A stretch of DNA of 64,000 nt from JACVRW01 sp963825345 (GTDB lineage: Bacteria; Actinomycetota; Thermoleophilia; Solirubrobacterales; Thermoleophilaceae). The DNA is taken from the NCBI GenBank assembly GCA_963825345.1, contig CAWGSQ010000006.1:1-64000 (forward strand), written 5' to 3'. The position numbers and the translations under genes were made by a program. The notes under the pieces are model-generated. The model was not told the origin of the DNA and searched no databases. It saw only the letters and a program-made list of their open reading frames with translations. This document shows, piece after piece, positions 47,619 through 56,549 of this stretch; positions within the stretch are counted from its first letter, which is position 1, and the number at the start of each line of letters is the position of its first letter.

Positions 47619-47920
47619 CTTGCCTCCGTTCGACCGCGCGCCAGCCAGCGGTCGGCCAGGCGTTCGAGCGGTCGGGTGTCTAGGTCGTGAAACTTGTAAC
47701 GGCCCTCTTTGCGCGACTGGATCAGGCCGGCGTCCTCAAGCACAGCTAGGTGCTGGGAGATCGCCTGGCGCGATGAGCCGAGCTGGTGCTTCGTCGCGAG
47801 CCGGGCGCAGAGTTCGAACAGCGTTTGCCCGTTCCGCTCCCCGAGCTCGTCAAGGATCTTCCGTCTCGTGGGATCCGCCAAGGCCTTGAAAACGTCGCCC
47901 ACCGCTCCAACAATAGGCAA
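47615..47920 (-). CDS. ArsR-family winged-helix regulator
   Basis: 101 residues. VFKALADPTRRKILDELGER begins the winged helix; recognition helix SSRQAISQHLAVLEDAGLI, wing SRKEGRYKFHDLD. No cysteine metal box is evident, so it may sense something other than metal. First gene of its operon and probably autoregulated. It lies 15 bases from the ABC permease end. Confidence 0.9.
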   Translation of the reverse strand: MPIVGAVGDVFKALADPTRRKILDELGERNGQTLFELCARLATKHQLGSSRQAISQHLAVLEDAGLIQSRKEGRYKFHDLDTRPLERLADRWLARGRTEAR

Positions 47921-47935
47921 GTAACCACTTGCATG

Positions 47936-48664
47936 TCAAGTCGGAGTCCATCGGAAGCAGCGCAGCGCAACAACGAGCCCGAGCGCCGCCCAGCCACCCA
48001 GAACGGCCATGTCGCTCCAGGCGATCGTGCTGCCGTAGGCCTGGTGCATTCCGTCGGCAAGGCGTTCGACCGGGAACAGCGCCGCACCTTCTCGCAGCCA
48101 CGTGGGCAGATTCGTAGCGGGGATGAAGATGCCGGAGGCGAGATACAGAGGCAGCATCAGCGCCTGGATCGTGGGTTGGGCGGCCTCCGTCGATGCGATC
48201 GCGGTCGTGACCGCATACGCGAGGACACAGAAGCAGACCGCGCCGGCGAGTGCGGTCACTGCGATGACCGGTATGGCGGCGGCCGAGATGCGGACGCCGA
48301 AGCCCACGCGGCCGATGGCGATGAGCGCGGTCGTCACCACCAGCGAGACGGTGGCCGCGGTCAGCGTGCGGCCGGCAATCAACACCCAGGCGGGCACTGG
48401 GGTCGCGCGGCGGCGCTTGAGGACACCTGTCTCGCGTTGGTCGACCAGCGAGATCACGAGGTTGACAAACGAAGAGGAGATCACCGCCAGCGCGGCGAGC
48501 CCGGGCACGTAGTAAGTCGACGCTTGAACGTGGTCGGGTCCTACGCGGTTGTGGCCGAACACGCCCAGCAGGACCACCGTCAGCAGCACCGGAAGCAGCA
48601 CGGTCGCGTACCGCGCCTGCCGGTTGCGCAGCAGTGTGAGCAGGTCGTAGCTGGCCTGGTGCAT
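47936..48664 (-). CDS. ABC-2 type exporter permease
   Basis: 242 residues with about six membrane helices. N-terminal YDLLTLLRNRQARYATVLLP is typical of ABC-2 permeases; VDQRETGVLKRRRATPVPAW forms the cytoplasmic loop and GIFIPATNLPTWL the C-terminal gate. ATG 48664 overlaps the stop of the small ORF upstream (TGATG). Partner of the adjacent ATPase. Confidence 0.88.
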   Translation of the reverse strand: MHQASYDLLTLLRNRQARYATVLLPVLLTVVLLGVFGHNRVGPDHVQASTYYVPGLAALAVISSSFVNLVISLVDQRETGVLKRRRATPVPAWVLIAGRTLTAATVSLVVTTALIAIGRVGFGVRISAAAIPVIAVTALAGAVCFCVLAYAVTTAIASTEAAQPTIQALMLPLYLASGIFIPATNLPTWLREGAALFPVERLADGMHQAYGSTIAWSDMAVLGGWAALGLVVALRCFRWTPT

Positions 48665-48846
48665 CACCAGGCCAATCGAGCCCCGTGGGCGTGACCGGGG
48701 CGCCGCGGGCGGCTGCAGCCGATGCGGCTCGGCCGGTTCGGCCGGTTCGGCCGGTTCGGAGTGCGGGCCTTGAGGCCGCGCTGCAGCGCGATCCGCGCCA
48801 CGACAACGATTGCGATCACCGTGAAGCTCAGGCCACCGTGGAACAT
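48664..48846 (-). CDS. 60-residue membrane peptide between ABC ATPase and permease
   Basis: One membrane helix (LSFTVIAIVVVARIALQ) followed by a basic tail containing a NRP repeat coded by a 9-bp tandem repeat (about 48737-48761). Starts within the end of the ATPase gene and its stop overlaps the permease start. Translation coupling supports it; function unknown. Confidence 0.45.
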   Translation of the reverse strand: MFHGGLSFTVIAIVVVARIALQRGLKARTPNRPNRPNRPSRIGCSRPRRPGHAHGARLAW

Positions 48847-49781
48847 CTGCTGCTCTCCGATTCGGGCGCTCCGGCGAGCGCAAGGTAGACGTCCTCGAGT
48901 GCCGGTCGGCGGATCTCGAGGTCCGGCAGGTCGATGCCGCGCTCCAGCGCCCAGACGGCGAGCGTGCTGACATCGACCAGCGGCGCCGTACTCGTGAGGG
49001 CCACCGTGCGCGTGCTAGGCGTGCACGAGCTTCGGAACGCCGCGGGCAAATCGTCGACAGCGATCTCTCCGGGCAGCGTGAAGTGGATTTCGGCGGCGCG
49101 GCGATCTCGGCCGCCGATTGTCTCCGGCGTACCCTCCGCCACAACGGTTCCGGCAACGAGGACGGCGATGCGGTCGGCGAGCCGCTCGGCCTCGTCCATC
49201 GCATGCGTGGTGATGACGATCGTCGTGCCGAGCTCCCTGAGCCGCTCGATCATGCACCATGCGGCCCGGCGAGCCGCAGGATCGAAGCCGGTGGTCGGCT
49301 CGTCGAGAAAGAGCAGCTCGGGGTCGCCGACCAGCGCGAGTCCGACGTCGAGACGCCGGCGCTGCCCGCCCGAGAGGTGCTCCGCGAGTGTGTCGACGCT
49401 ATCGGTCAGCCCGACCAGCTCGGCGATCTCGGCGGGTCTGCGCGGCGCGCGGTAGTAGCCGGCATAGAGCTCCAAGCATTCGCTCACGGTCAGCCCGCGA
49501 TCGGGCTCGGACTCCTGAAGGACGACGCCGATGCGCTCTCGCCAGGTGCTGTCGGCGGTCGCCGGGTCGACCCCGAGCACGCGGGCGGCGCCACCGCTGC
49601 GGGAGCGAAACCCGGCCAGGATTTCGACGAGGGTCGTCTTGCCCGCCCCGTTGGGGCCCAGCAGAGCGAAGATTTCGCCACGCCGAATCTCCAGATCGAT
49701 GCCCCGGAGCACATCATGCGACCCATAGCGCCTCCGAAGAGCCCGCGCGGCAATCACAACGTCTGCCTCCGGCTCGCTCAT
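48828..49781 (-). CDS. ABC transporter ATP-binding protein (exporter type)
   Basis: 317 residues from ATG 49781. Walker A LLGPNGAGKTTLVEIL, signature EHLSGGQRRRLDVGLAL, Walker B LLFLDEPTTGFD and the switch histidine in VITTHAMDEAERLADR. A C-terminal extension (about 80 residues) is typical of drug or lipid exporters. Overlaps the MarR gene by ATGA, so the regulator and pump are co-expressed. Confidence 0.93.
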   Translation of the reverse strand: MSEPEADVVIAARALRRRYGSHDVLRGIDLEIRRGEIFALLGPNGAGKTTLVEILAGFRSRSGGAARVLGVDPATADSTWRERIGVVLQESEPDRGLTVSECLELYAGYYRAPRRPAEIAELVGLTDSVDTLAEHLSGGQRRRLDVGLALVGDPELLFLDEPTTGFDPAARRAAWCMIERLRELGTTIVITTHAMDEAERLADRIAVLVAGTVVAEGTPETIGGRDRRAAEIHFTLPGEIAVDDLPAAFRSSCTPSTRTVALTSTAPLVDVSTLAVWALERGIDLPDLEIRRPALEDVYLALAGAPESESSRCSTVA

Positions 49782-50269
49782 GCGTCGGCCTCCAGCGGCC
49801 ATCTGCTGCCAGCCTTGTGGGCCGTCCTCCCGACGCGCTCCTCCTCCCCGTCCGATTCGCGCAAGTGCGCGAGTACGGACTTGAGGGCGTCGACGAGCTC
49901 GGCCCCACGCGAGTCAGTTATGCCCATCGCCTCGCTCAGCACGTGGTCGACGGAGACCGATCCGAGGCGGGATGCCCTGGCGGGGACACCGGGGCTCAGC
50001 CGGACGAGCGTCCGGCGCCCGTCGCGCGGGTCGCTCGCCGTCTCGACCGCACCCCGAGCTTGGAGCCGCGCCACCGACTGGGACACATGGCTCTGCGGGA
50101 GCCCAGTGCGCGCGGCTATTTCGCCGATCGAGCTGTCCGGATGCTCCGATAGGTCGATCACGATCAGGCGCAGGCCGGTGGGGACGGGGGGCGCATCGGG
50201 GCCGCGCATCGACTCTTCGCCGATCTTCATCAGCGCTCGCCCAAGCAGGTAGAGCTCCACAGCATTCAC
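49778..50269 (-). CDS. MarR-family transcriptional regulator
   Basis: 163 residues. Winged helix: SIGEIAARTGLPQSHVSQSV recognition region and a wing with TASDPRDGRRTLVRLS. Starts at ATG 50269; first gene of the ABC exporter operon, suggesting autoregulation and induction by the pump's substrate. Confidence 0.9.
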   Translation of the reverse strand: MNAVELYLLGRALMKIGEESMRGPDAPPVPTGLRLIVIDLSEHPDSSIGEIAARTGLPQSHVSQSVARLQARGAVETASDPRDGRRTLVRLSPGVPARASRLGSVSVDHVLSEAMGITDSRGAELVDALKSVLAHLRESDGEEERVGRTAHKAGSRWPLEADA

Positions 50270-50300
50270 TGTCGAGAACTATATCAGTACAGATACATCT

Positions 50301-50930
50301 CTACTGAAGTTCTTCGCCGGACCTTGCGATGCCGAGCGAGTCGGCGCCCAGGAACTTCGGAGCGCCGTCTTCGTAGAACACGTCGAGGTCGGTGATCGTG
50401 AAGCCGGCGGCTGTCAGCAGGTCGACCACGGGCCGGGTGAGGTGGCAGCCCCCGAAGAGCCTTTTCTCCATGGGCTCGAGACGATGCTGCCAGCGGCGCA
50501 CGCTCTCATCCGGGGCGAGGCCGTGCTCGAGGAAGTGCAGCGTGCCTCCGGGCTTGAGGACGCGCCTCACCTCGGAGAGGGCTGTGGCCACGTCCGGGAT
50601 CGTGCACATGGTCCACGTGGACAGGGCGGTGTCGAAGCTGTCGTCCGCGAAGGGCAGCGACTGGCCATCCAGCCCCGCACGCTCGACGGGCACGCGCGCG
50701 GCGCTCAGACGTTTCTCCGCGAGCCTCCAGCCCAAATCGGCCGGCTCGACCGCGGCAACCCGCGAAACGGCCTCCGGGTAGTAGGGAACGTTGTGGCCGG
50801 AGCCAAAACCGATCTCGACGACGTCCCCCTCGAGTCCCTCACAGACGCGGCGTCGAAGCGGCGCGACACCCTTCAGCCCGCAAGCAACGTTGATGATCCG
50901 CGGGAGAACCTGCTCGCCATAAAGGCCCAT
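50301..50930 (-). CDS. Class I SAM-dependent methyltransferase
   Basis: 209 residues. Motif I VVEIGFGSGHNVPYYPE, post-motif VAAVEPADLGWRLAEKRL, LPFADDSFDTALSTWTMC and ALSEVRRVLKPGGTLHFLEHG. Close to the UbiE/arsenite-type small-molecule methyltransferases. Substrate unknown. Monocistronic, downstream of a structured intergenic region. Confidence 0.88.
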   Translation of the reverse strand: MGLYGEQVLPRIINVACGLKGVAPLRRRVCEGLEGDVVEIGFGSGHNVPYYPEAVSRVAAVEPADLGWRLAEKRLSAARVPVERAGLDGQSLPFADDSFDTALSTWTMCTIPDVATALSEVRRVLKPGGTLHFLEHGLAPDESVRRWQHRLEPMEKRLFGGCHLTRPVVDLLTAAGFTITDLDVFYEDGAPKFLGADSLGIARSGEELQ

Positions 50931-50973
50931 GACGCCTCCTCACCTTACGCCGTGCGGCCTCACGCGCGGGTGG

Positions 50974-51034
50974 CCGACAAAGCACACTTTCGTGCACCGA
51001 GCCTGGCGAGGGTGCGCGAAAGGAAATTTGTCGG
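50974..51034. other. Nested inverted repeat between guaA and the methyltransferase gene
   Basis: Outer arms CCGACAAA (50974-50981) and TTTGTCGG (51027-51034) enclose inner arms TTTCGTGCACC (50987-50997) and GGTGCGCGAAA (51011-51021). Read as plus-strand RNA, all 11 inner pairs form (one G-U); the minus strand would have an A-C mismatch. It lies past the guaA stop. Confidence 0.6.
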
Positions 51035-51076
51035 ACAGGACCCGCGCCCACGGCGCTGGGCCCTAAGCGGTAGCCA

Positions 51077-52666
51077 CTACTCCCACTCGATGGTGCCGGG
51101 CGGCTTGGACGTGATGTCCAGCGTGACCCGGTTCACCTGCGCGATCTCGTTGATCATGCGCGAGGCGACCCTCTCGAGCAGGTCGTAGGGCAGGCGGGCC
51201 CAGTCGGCCGTCATCGCGTCGTCGCTGGTGACCGCGCGGATCACGACGACGTAGCCATAGGTGCGCTCGTCGCCCTGCACGCCGACGCTTCGCAGGTCCG
51301 CAGGCAGCACGCAGAACGACTGCCACAGCTCGCGGTAAAGGCCGGCGGTGCGGATCTCGTCCTGGAGGATCGAGTCGGCGTCGCGCAGGATCTCGAGGCG
51401 CTCCTTCGTGACCTCGCCGCTCACCACGCGGATCGCCAGACCGGGTCCCGGGAAGGGCTGGCGCCACACGAGCTTGTCGGGCATCCCGAGCTCGGCGCCC
51501 ACCTGGCGGACCTCGTCCTTGAACAGCATTCGCAGGGGCTCCACCAGGTCGAACTCGAGGTCCTCGGGGAGCCCGCCCACGTTGTGGTGTGACTTGATCG
51601 TGGCCGCGCCGGTGCCCCCGCCCGACTCGATCACGTCCGAGTAGAGCGTGCCCTGCACCAGGTAGCCCGGGTCGCCGAGCTTCTCCGCCTGCTCCTCGAA
51701 CACGCGGATGAACTCCTCGCCGATGATCTTGCGCTTCGTCTCGGGATCCGCCACGCCCGCCAGCCGGTCGAGGAAGCGCGCCTCGGCATCGACGGCGATC
51801 AGCGGGACCTTGAACTGGTCGCGGAACGCGGCCACCACCTGGTTGCCCTCGTTCTTGCGCATCAGCCCGTGGTCGACGAAGACGCACGTGAGCTGGTCCC
51901 CGACCGCCTTGTAGGTCAGGAGGGCGGCCACCGAGGAGTCGACGCCTCCGGAGAGCCCGCAGATCACCTTGCCGTCGCCCACCTGCTCGCGGATGCGCGC
52001 CACCTGCTCGTCGATCACCGAGGCGGCGCTCCAGCCCATGTCGCAGCCGGCGATGTCGCGCAGGAAGGTCTCGAGAATCGTGGTCCCGTAGGGCGTGTGG
52101 ACGACCTCCGGGTGGAACTGGATGCCGTAGAGCCCGCGCTCGACGTGCTCGATCGCCGCCACGGGCGACTCCGTTGAGGAGGCGAGCGCGGCGAAGCCCG
52201 CGGGCGCCTCGTAGACCGTGTCGCGGTGGCTCATCCAGCAGGACTGCTCCGCCGGCGTCTCGGCCAGCAGCCGCCCGTGCTCCACCACGGTCAGCTGCGA
52301 GCGGCCGAACTCGCCCACCTCGGCGCCCTCGACCCGGCCTCCGAGCTCGAGCACCATCGCCTGCATGCCGTAACAGATGCCGAGCACCGGAATGCCGAGC
52401 TCGAGCAGCTCGCGGCGCAGCTTGGGCGCGCCGTCGGCGTACACCGACGCCGGGCCGCCCGAGAGGATCAGCGCCTTCGGCCGCCGCCGCTCCACGTCCT
52501 CGAGCGGCACGTGATGGGGCAGCAGCTCGGCGAACACGCCGCACTCGCGCACGCGCCGGGCGATCAGCTGGGAGTACTGGCCCCCAAAGTCGAGAACCAG
52601 GACCTCATCGGTCGCGGCCGGGCGCGACTCGGCGGCCGCCTCGCGGGTGGCCGCCTCCGTGCTCAC
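51077..52666 (-). CDS. guaA: GMP synthase (glutamine-hydrolysing)
   Basis: 529 residues. Class I glutaminase domain with VLDFGGQYSQLIARRVRE, catalytic cysteine in GICYGMQAMV and GIQFHPEVVHT; ATP-pyrophosphatase loop GLSGGVDSSVAALLTYKAV; dimerisation end RVTLDITSKPPGTIEWE. Makes GMP from XMP. Start overlaps the stop of guaB3 by ATGA. Confidence 0.97.
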   Translation of the reverse strand: MSTEAATREAAAESRPAATDEVLVLDFGGQYSQLIARRVRECGVFAELLPHHVPLEDVERRRPKALILSGGPASVYADGAPKLRRELLELGIPVLGICYGMQAMVLELGGRVEGAEVGEFGRSQLTVVEHGRLLAETPAEQSCWMSHRDTVYEAPAGFAALASSTESPVAAIEHVERGLYGIQFHPEVVHTPYGTTILETFLRDIAGCDMGWSAASVIDEQVARIREQVGDGKVICGLSGGVDSSVAALLTYKAVGDQLTCVFVDHGLMRKNEGNQVVAAFRDQFKVPLIAVDAEARFLDRLAGVADPETKRKIIGEEFIRVFEEQAEKLGDPGYLVQGTLYSDVIESGGGTGAATIKSHHNVGGLPEDLEFDLVEPLRMLFKDEVRQVGAELGMPDKLVWRQPFPGPGLAIRVVSGEVTKERLEILRDADSILQDEIRTAGLYRELWQSFCVLPADLRSVGVQGDERTYGYVVVIRAVTSDDAMTADWARLPYDLLERVASRMINEIAQVNRVTLDITSKPPGTIEWE

Positions 52667-53889
52667 TCGACGAGGGCCGGATCCCCGGCCGTCACGCCGT
52701 TCGACTCTGGGTGCGGCACCGCGGCCGCGGTTGCGCCCATGCCGATCCCCTGCTCCTGCTGGAGCTGCTTGCCCTCCGACTGGAGCGCCGGCGCCACCAT
52801 CACCTCGGCCTTGTGGAACGCCGGGATGTCCTCGTAGCCGCAGGTGGCCATCGACGTGCGCAGGCTGCCCATCAGGTTGAACGTGCCGTCGTTCTCGTGG
52901 GCGGGACCGAGCAGGATCTGCTCGAGCGTGCCGTTCTGGGTGGTCTTCACGCGCGCTCCGCGCGGGAGTGACGGGTGGAAGGTGGCCATGCCCCAGTGGT
53001 AGCCGCGGCCCGGCGCCTCGTACGCACGGGCAAGCGGCGAGCCGATCATCACGGCATCCGCGCCGCAGGCAAAGGCCTTCGAGACGTCACCGCCGTTGCG
53101 CATTCCGCCGTCGGCGATCACCTTCACGTACTCACCCGTCTCGAGCATGTGCTGCGAGCGGGCGGCCGCAACGTCCGCGATCGCCGTGGCCTGCGGCACG
53201 CCGATCCCAAGCACGCCGCGCGTGGTGCACGCCGCGCCGGGCCCAACGCCCACGAGCACTGCCTCCGCACCGGTACGCATCAGATGCAGCCCGGTGGCGT
53301 ACGAGGCGCAGCCGCCGACGATCACCGGAACCGGGACCTCGCGGATGAACTCCTTCAGGTTGAGCGGCTCGGACCTGGTCGAGACGTGCTCGGCCGAGAC
53401 CACGGTGCCCTGGATCACGAGAACGTCGAGGCCCGCCTCGAGCGCGCTCTCGTAGTACTCGCGGACGCGCTGCGGCGTGAGCGACGCAGCGGCGACCACG
53501 CCGTGCTCCTTGATCTCTCGGATCCGCTGCGCGATCAGGTGCTCCTTGATCGGCTCCGCGTAGATGCGCTGCATCTCCGTGGTGGCGAGCTCCTTGGGCT
53601 GCTCGGAGATCCGCTCGAGCTCGGCATCCGGGTCCTCGTAGCGGGTCCAGATTCCCTCGAGGTTCAGGACGCCTAGGCCGCCGAGCTTGCCGAGAATCCC
53701 GGCCGTCTCGGGCGATACGACGCCGTCCATCGCAGAGGCGAGCAGAGGAAGCTCGAGCCTGTACGGGCCGACCATCGAGGTGATGTCGATGTCATCGGGA
53801 TCCCGCGTGCGCCGCGAGGGCACGATGGCGATGTCATCGAAGCCGTATGCGCGACGGCCCTTCTTGCCGCGCCCAATCTCAACTTCCAT
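52663..53889 (-). CDS. guaB3: GuaB3-family IMP dehydrogenase-related protein
   Basis: 408 residues. The N-terminus MEVEIGRGKKGRRAYGFDDI matches the actinobacterial GuaB3 family rather than canonical GuaB with its CBS insert. The active-site loop holds GPGAACTTRGVLGIGVPQ with the catalytic-type cysteine, and IADGGMRNGGDVSKAFACGA follows. No CBS domains. Its coupling to guaA points to purine metabolism; GuaB3 relatives have been linked to GMP reductase-like or IMPDH-like activity. Confidence 0.93.
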   Translation of the reverse strand: MEVEIGRGKKGRRAYGFDDIAIVPSRRTRDPDDIDITSMVGPYRLELPLLASAMDGVVSPETAGILGKLGGLGVLNLEGIWTRYEDPDAELERISEQPKELATTEMQRIYAEPIKEHLIAQRIREIKEHGVVAAASLTPQRVREYYESALEAGLDVLVIQGTVVSAEHVSTRSEPLNLKEFIREVPVPVIVGGCASYATGLHLMRTGAEAVLVGVGPGAACTTRGVLGIGVPQATAIADVAAARSQHMLETGEYVKVIADGGMRNGGDVSKAFACGADAVMIGSPLARAYEAPGRGYHWGMATFHPSLPRGARVKTTQNGTLEQILLGPAHENDGTFNLMGSLRTSMATCGYEDIPAFHKAEVMVAPALQSEGKQLQQEQGIGMGATAAAVPHPESNGVTAGDPALVE

Positions 53890-53936
53890 TCGAGAATCCT
53901 AGGTTCGACGCCGGACGAACGCCGAGCCTACCAACG

Positions 53937-54899
53937 TCAGCCGACCGTCACTGCGGGCGTCTCGAGCTGCTCCACGCGCACGTCCGGGACGAGGCGCTCC
54001 ACCTCGCGCTGCTCCACGACGCCGGCCCCAAAATGCTGGGTCGACTCGGCTCCGCAGGCCACGGCGAAACGCAGGCACTCCTCCACGTCGCGGCCGCCGT
54101 AGCGCGCCGCCACGAAGCCCGCGAGGAACGCGTCTCCGGATCCCACCGAGGAGACCGGCTCGAGCGGCTCGAGCGTCGCCCGGTAGAGGCAGCGCTCGCC
54201 GCCCTCGTTCAGCATCGCCATGCAGCCGTCGGGCATGGTCATGATCGCCTCGCGTGCGCCCAGCTCGACCATCTCGCCAACAGCGGTCCGGCGGTCCTCC
54301 TCGTCGGAGAACTCGTGGCCCACGAGGCCCTCGGCCTCGAGCTCGTTCGGGCTCACGATGTCCGGCCCCTTGCGCGTGGCGATGTTCATCGGCTCGCCCT
54401 CGGAGTCGAGCACCGTGACCACGTCGAGGCGCTTCATCTCCTCGATCAGCCGGCCGTAGAGCTCTGGGCCGACGCCACGGGGCAGGCTGCCCGACACGAC
54501 GCACACCGCGGCACCCTTCGCCAGGTAGAGCAGCTTGTCCACGAACAGCTCGAGCTCGCCCTCGGTCACGTGCGGGCCGTGCTCGTTGATCTCGGTCTGC
54601 TCGCTGTTCGTCGGATCCACGACAGCCGTCGAGGTGCGCGACTCCTCACGGATGCGCACGAAGTCGTTGAGGATGCCCTCCTCGGTGAGGTGCTCGACTA
54701 TGCGCGTGCCCGTTGGCCCGCCCGCCACGCCGGTGGCGATCACCGGCTGGCCGAGCGCGCGCAGCGCACGGGCCACGTTCACTCCCTTGCCGCCCGCCAT
54801 CGCGGTCTGCTCGACGGCGCGGTGACGGTGGCCGAGCCGGAAGTTCGGCACCGCGAGGGTCTTGTCGATGGCAGCGTTGAGGGTGACGGTGATGATCAT
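53937..54899 (-). CDS. PfkB-family sugar kinase (1-phosphofructokinase/LacC-like)
   Basis: 320 residues from ATG 54899. IITVTLNAAIDKTL at the start, AGGKGVNVARALRALG for substrate binding, and the C-terminal SSVGSGDAFLAGFVAARYGG with the catalytic aspartate. This pattern fits 1-phosphofructokinase, tagatose-6-phosphate kinase or 6-phosphofructokinase II. No PTS genes are nearby, so the exact substrate is open. The ATG overlaps the carboxypeptidase stop by ATGA. Confidence 0.88.
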   Translation of the reverse strand: MIITVTLNAAIDKTLAVPNFRLGHRHRAVEQTAMAGGKGVNVARALRALGQPVIATGVAGGPTGTRIVEHLTEEGILNDFVRIREESRTSTAVVDPTNSEQTEINEHGPHVTEGELELFVDKLLYLAKGAAVCVVSGSLPRGVGPELYGRLIEEMKRLDVVTVLDSEGEPMNIATRKGPDIVSPNELEAEGLVGHEFSDEEDRRTAVGEMVELGAREAIMTMPDGCMAMLNEGGERCLYRATLEPLEPVSSVGSGDAFLAGFVAARYGGRDVEECLRFAVACGAESTQHFGAGVVEQREVERLVPDVRVEQLETPAVTVG

Positions 54900-56101
54900 C
54901 TGACGATCCGTATGCGGAAGGGCAGTCTCAGGAGGAGGAGCACGGCGACGGCGACGATGGCTACGAGAAGAAGCAAGGTCAAGGGGGTCCCCAGCCACGA
55001 TAGGAGCACCCGCAATGTCCCCGCTCCGGGGACCTTCTCGGCCGTGACAAGCGCCACGCGCCGTACCGGCCTCCCATCGAGCAGCACTGTCACGGTACCG
55101 ACTCGGGCGCCGGCCGTCAGTGGCCCCTTCACCTCGTCCGGAGCGTTCGTGCGCCGCCGGACGTGCTGGCCCGCTCGAATGGTGAGGACGGCGCCGCGCC
55201 GTGGCACCAGGCGGGCGCTGCCGTCGTAGTACTCGATGTCCGCCCGGGCAAGCATTCGATCCGGGTCGAGCACGCGGACGCGCTGGAAGCGGCTGAGCCC
55301 CCAGCGAAGCAGCGCGAGCGTCTCGGAGTTGCGTGCCGACTCGGTCGGCTCGCCGAGCACCACGCTGATCACACGCGTGCCGCCGGGCCCGTCCGCGGCG
55401 CCCACGAGCACGTTGCCGGCGTTCGCCGTGTAGCCCGTCTTCACGCCGCTCACCCACGGGTATTCAGAGATGAGGTCGTTGCGGTTCTCGACCACACGCG
55501 GGTGCGAGCCCGACTCGAGCTCCGCCTCCGGCATGTCGACGATCCTGGCGAAGCGCGGGCGCTGCAGGAGAACGCGGGCCAGGCTGGCCAGGTCCCGCGC
55601 CGACGAGTAGTTGCCGCCCTCGTCCAGCCCGATCGGGTTGGCGTAGCTCGTGTGCTCGAGCCCGAGGTCCGCGGCACGGGTGTTCATCTCCTCGACGAAC
55701 GCCTCGCGCGAGCCGGAGACCCCCTCGGCGAGCGTCTCAGCGGCGTCGTTCGCGCTTTCGAGGAGCAGCGCCTCGAGCAGGTCGTGCACCGTCATGCGCT
55801 CGCCCTCGCGCAGGTTGATGCGCGACTCCGCCGGCATCGCGTTGTAGGCCGGGGCGGTGAAGACGTCGCTCGGCTTCGCCTGCTCCAGGGCGAGCAGGGC
55901 GGTCATCAGCTTGGTGGTGCTCGCTATCGCGCGCTCGGCATCGGGGTGCTTGGCGAACATCACCGTGCCGTCGCGCGCGTCGATGACGATGGCGGCCCGC
56001 GCCCCCGGAACCGCGGGCGGGCTCTCCGCCGCGACGGCGGGGGCCGGGGCCGCCACGGCGATCAGCGCGGCCAGGGCGAGCGTGGGACGCCCGAGCTTCA
56101 C
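54896..56101 (-). CDS. D-alanyl-D-alanine carboxypeptidase (PBP5-like)
   Basis: 401 residues. Signal peptide (LALAALIAVAAPAPAVAA), then the penicillin-binding motifs ASTTKLMTALLAL (SxxK), LESANDAAETLA (SxN) and VSGVKTGYTANAGN (KTG). A C-terminal membrane helix (LTLLLLVAIVAVAVLLLL) and basic tail anchor it. Trims peptidoglycan pentapeptides. Overlaps the LysM gene by ATGA and the sugar kinase by ATGA. Confidence 0.95.
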   Translation of the reverse strand: MKLGRPTLALAALIAVAAPAPAVAAESPPAVPGARAAIVIDARDGTVMFAKHPDAERAIASTTKLMTALLALEQAKPSDVFTAPAYNAMPAESRINLREGERMTVHDLLEALLLESANDAAETLAEGVSGSREAFVEEMNTRAADLGLEHTSYANPIGLDEGGNYSSARDLASLARVLLQRPRFARIVDMPEAELESGSHPRVVENRNDLISEYPWVSGVKTGYTANAGNVLVGAADGPGGTRVISVVLGEPTESARNSETLALLRWGLSRFQRVRVLDPDRMLARADIEYYDGSARLVPRRGAVLTIRAGQHVRRRTNAPDEVKGPLTAGARVGTVTVLLDGRPVRRVALVTAEKVPGAGTLRVLLSWLGTPLTLLLLVAIVAVAVLLLLRLPFRIRIVR

Positions 56102-56442
56102 TCGCGCAGCTTGATCTTCTGGCCCGCGACCAGTGCTTCCGCGTCGAGCTCCGGGTTCAGCTCCTGGAGTCGCTCGACCGTGGTCCCGGTTGCCGCGGCA
56201 ATGCCGCTGAGCGTGTCGTTGGTCTTGATCGTGTAGGTGGCGCGGCGGGGTTGCTTGCGCCCGGCGGTGGTGGTCCGTTCCGTGGCGGTGGGCAGATCGC
56301 TCGTGCGAGCACTCGTCTCGCCGCCGTCATCGTCGCCCGTCACGCCCGATCCGAGCACGATGGCGACGACGACAACCGCGACGGCAATCAGTGCCAGAGG
56401 CGCCAGCAGGCGCGCGAAACGTGGTCTTCCGTGATCGTGCAT
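56098..56442 (-). CDS. Membrane-anchored LysM protein
   Basis: 114 residues. Type II anchor helix (LLAPLALIAVAVVVVAIVLG), a Thr/Asp-rich linker, and a C-terminal LysM repeat YTIKTNDTLSGIAAATGTTV ... LNPELDAEALVAGQKIKL. Likely binds peptidoglycan and may position or assist the carboxypeptidase encoded in the same operon. Confidence 0.9.
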   Translation of the reverse strand: MHDHGRPRFARLLAPLALIAVAVVVVAIVLGSGVTGDDDGGETSARTSDLPTATERTTTAGRKQPRRATYTIKTNDTLSGIAAATGTTVERLQELNPELDAEALVAGQKIKLRE

Positions 56443-56476
56443 CTGGTGCCGTACCCCTCACGCGGCACAGGTGAGA

Positions 56477-56505
56477 ATAGGAGGGAAAGCGGCTTCCCGT
56501 GTCAA
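56477..56505 (-). promoter_or_regulatory. Putative promoter of the LysM-carboxypeptidase-kinase operon
   Basis: On the minus strand TTGACA (56505-56500) is a perfect -35, followed after 17 bases by TCCTAT (56482-56477) or after 20 by TATTCT. The LysM ATG is about 35 bases further on. The -10 match is weak. Confidence 0.4.
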
Positions 56506-56549
56506 ATTGGGCGGATCCGCCCGCGCGTGACCGTACGCCGGCGGGCCCT

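Noticed and set aside
56509..56522. Perfect 14-bp palindrome GGGCGGATCCGCCC as a terminator of pyrF
   Set aside because: No U-tract in the reading direction, and it abuts a good -35 element; possibly an operator, but evidence is too thin for a feature.
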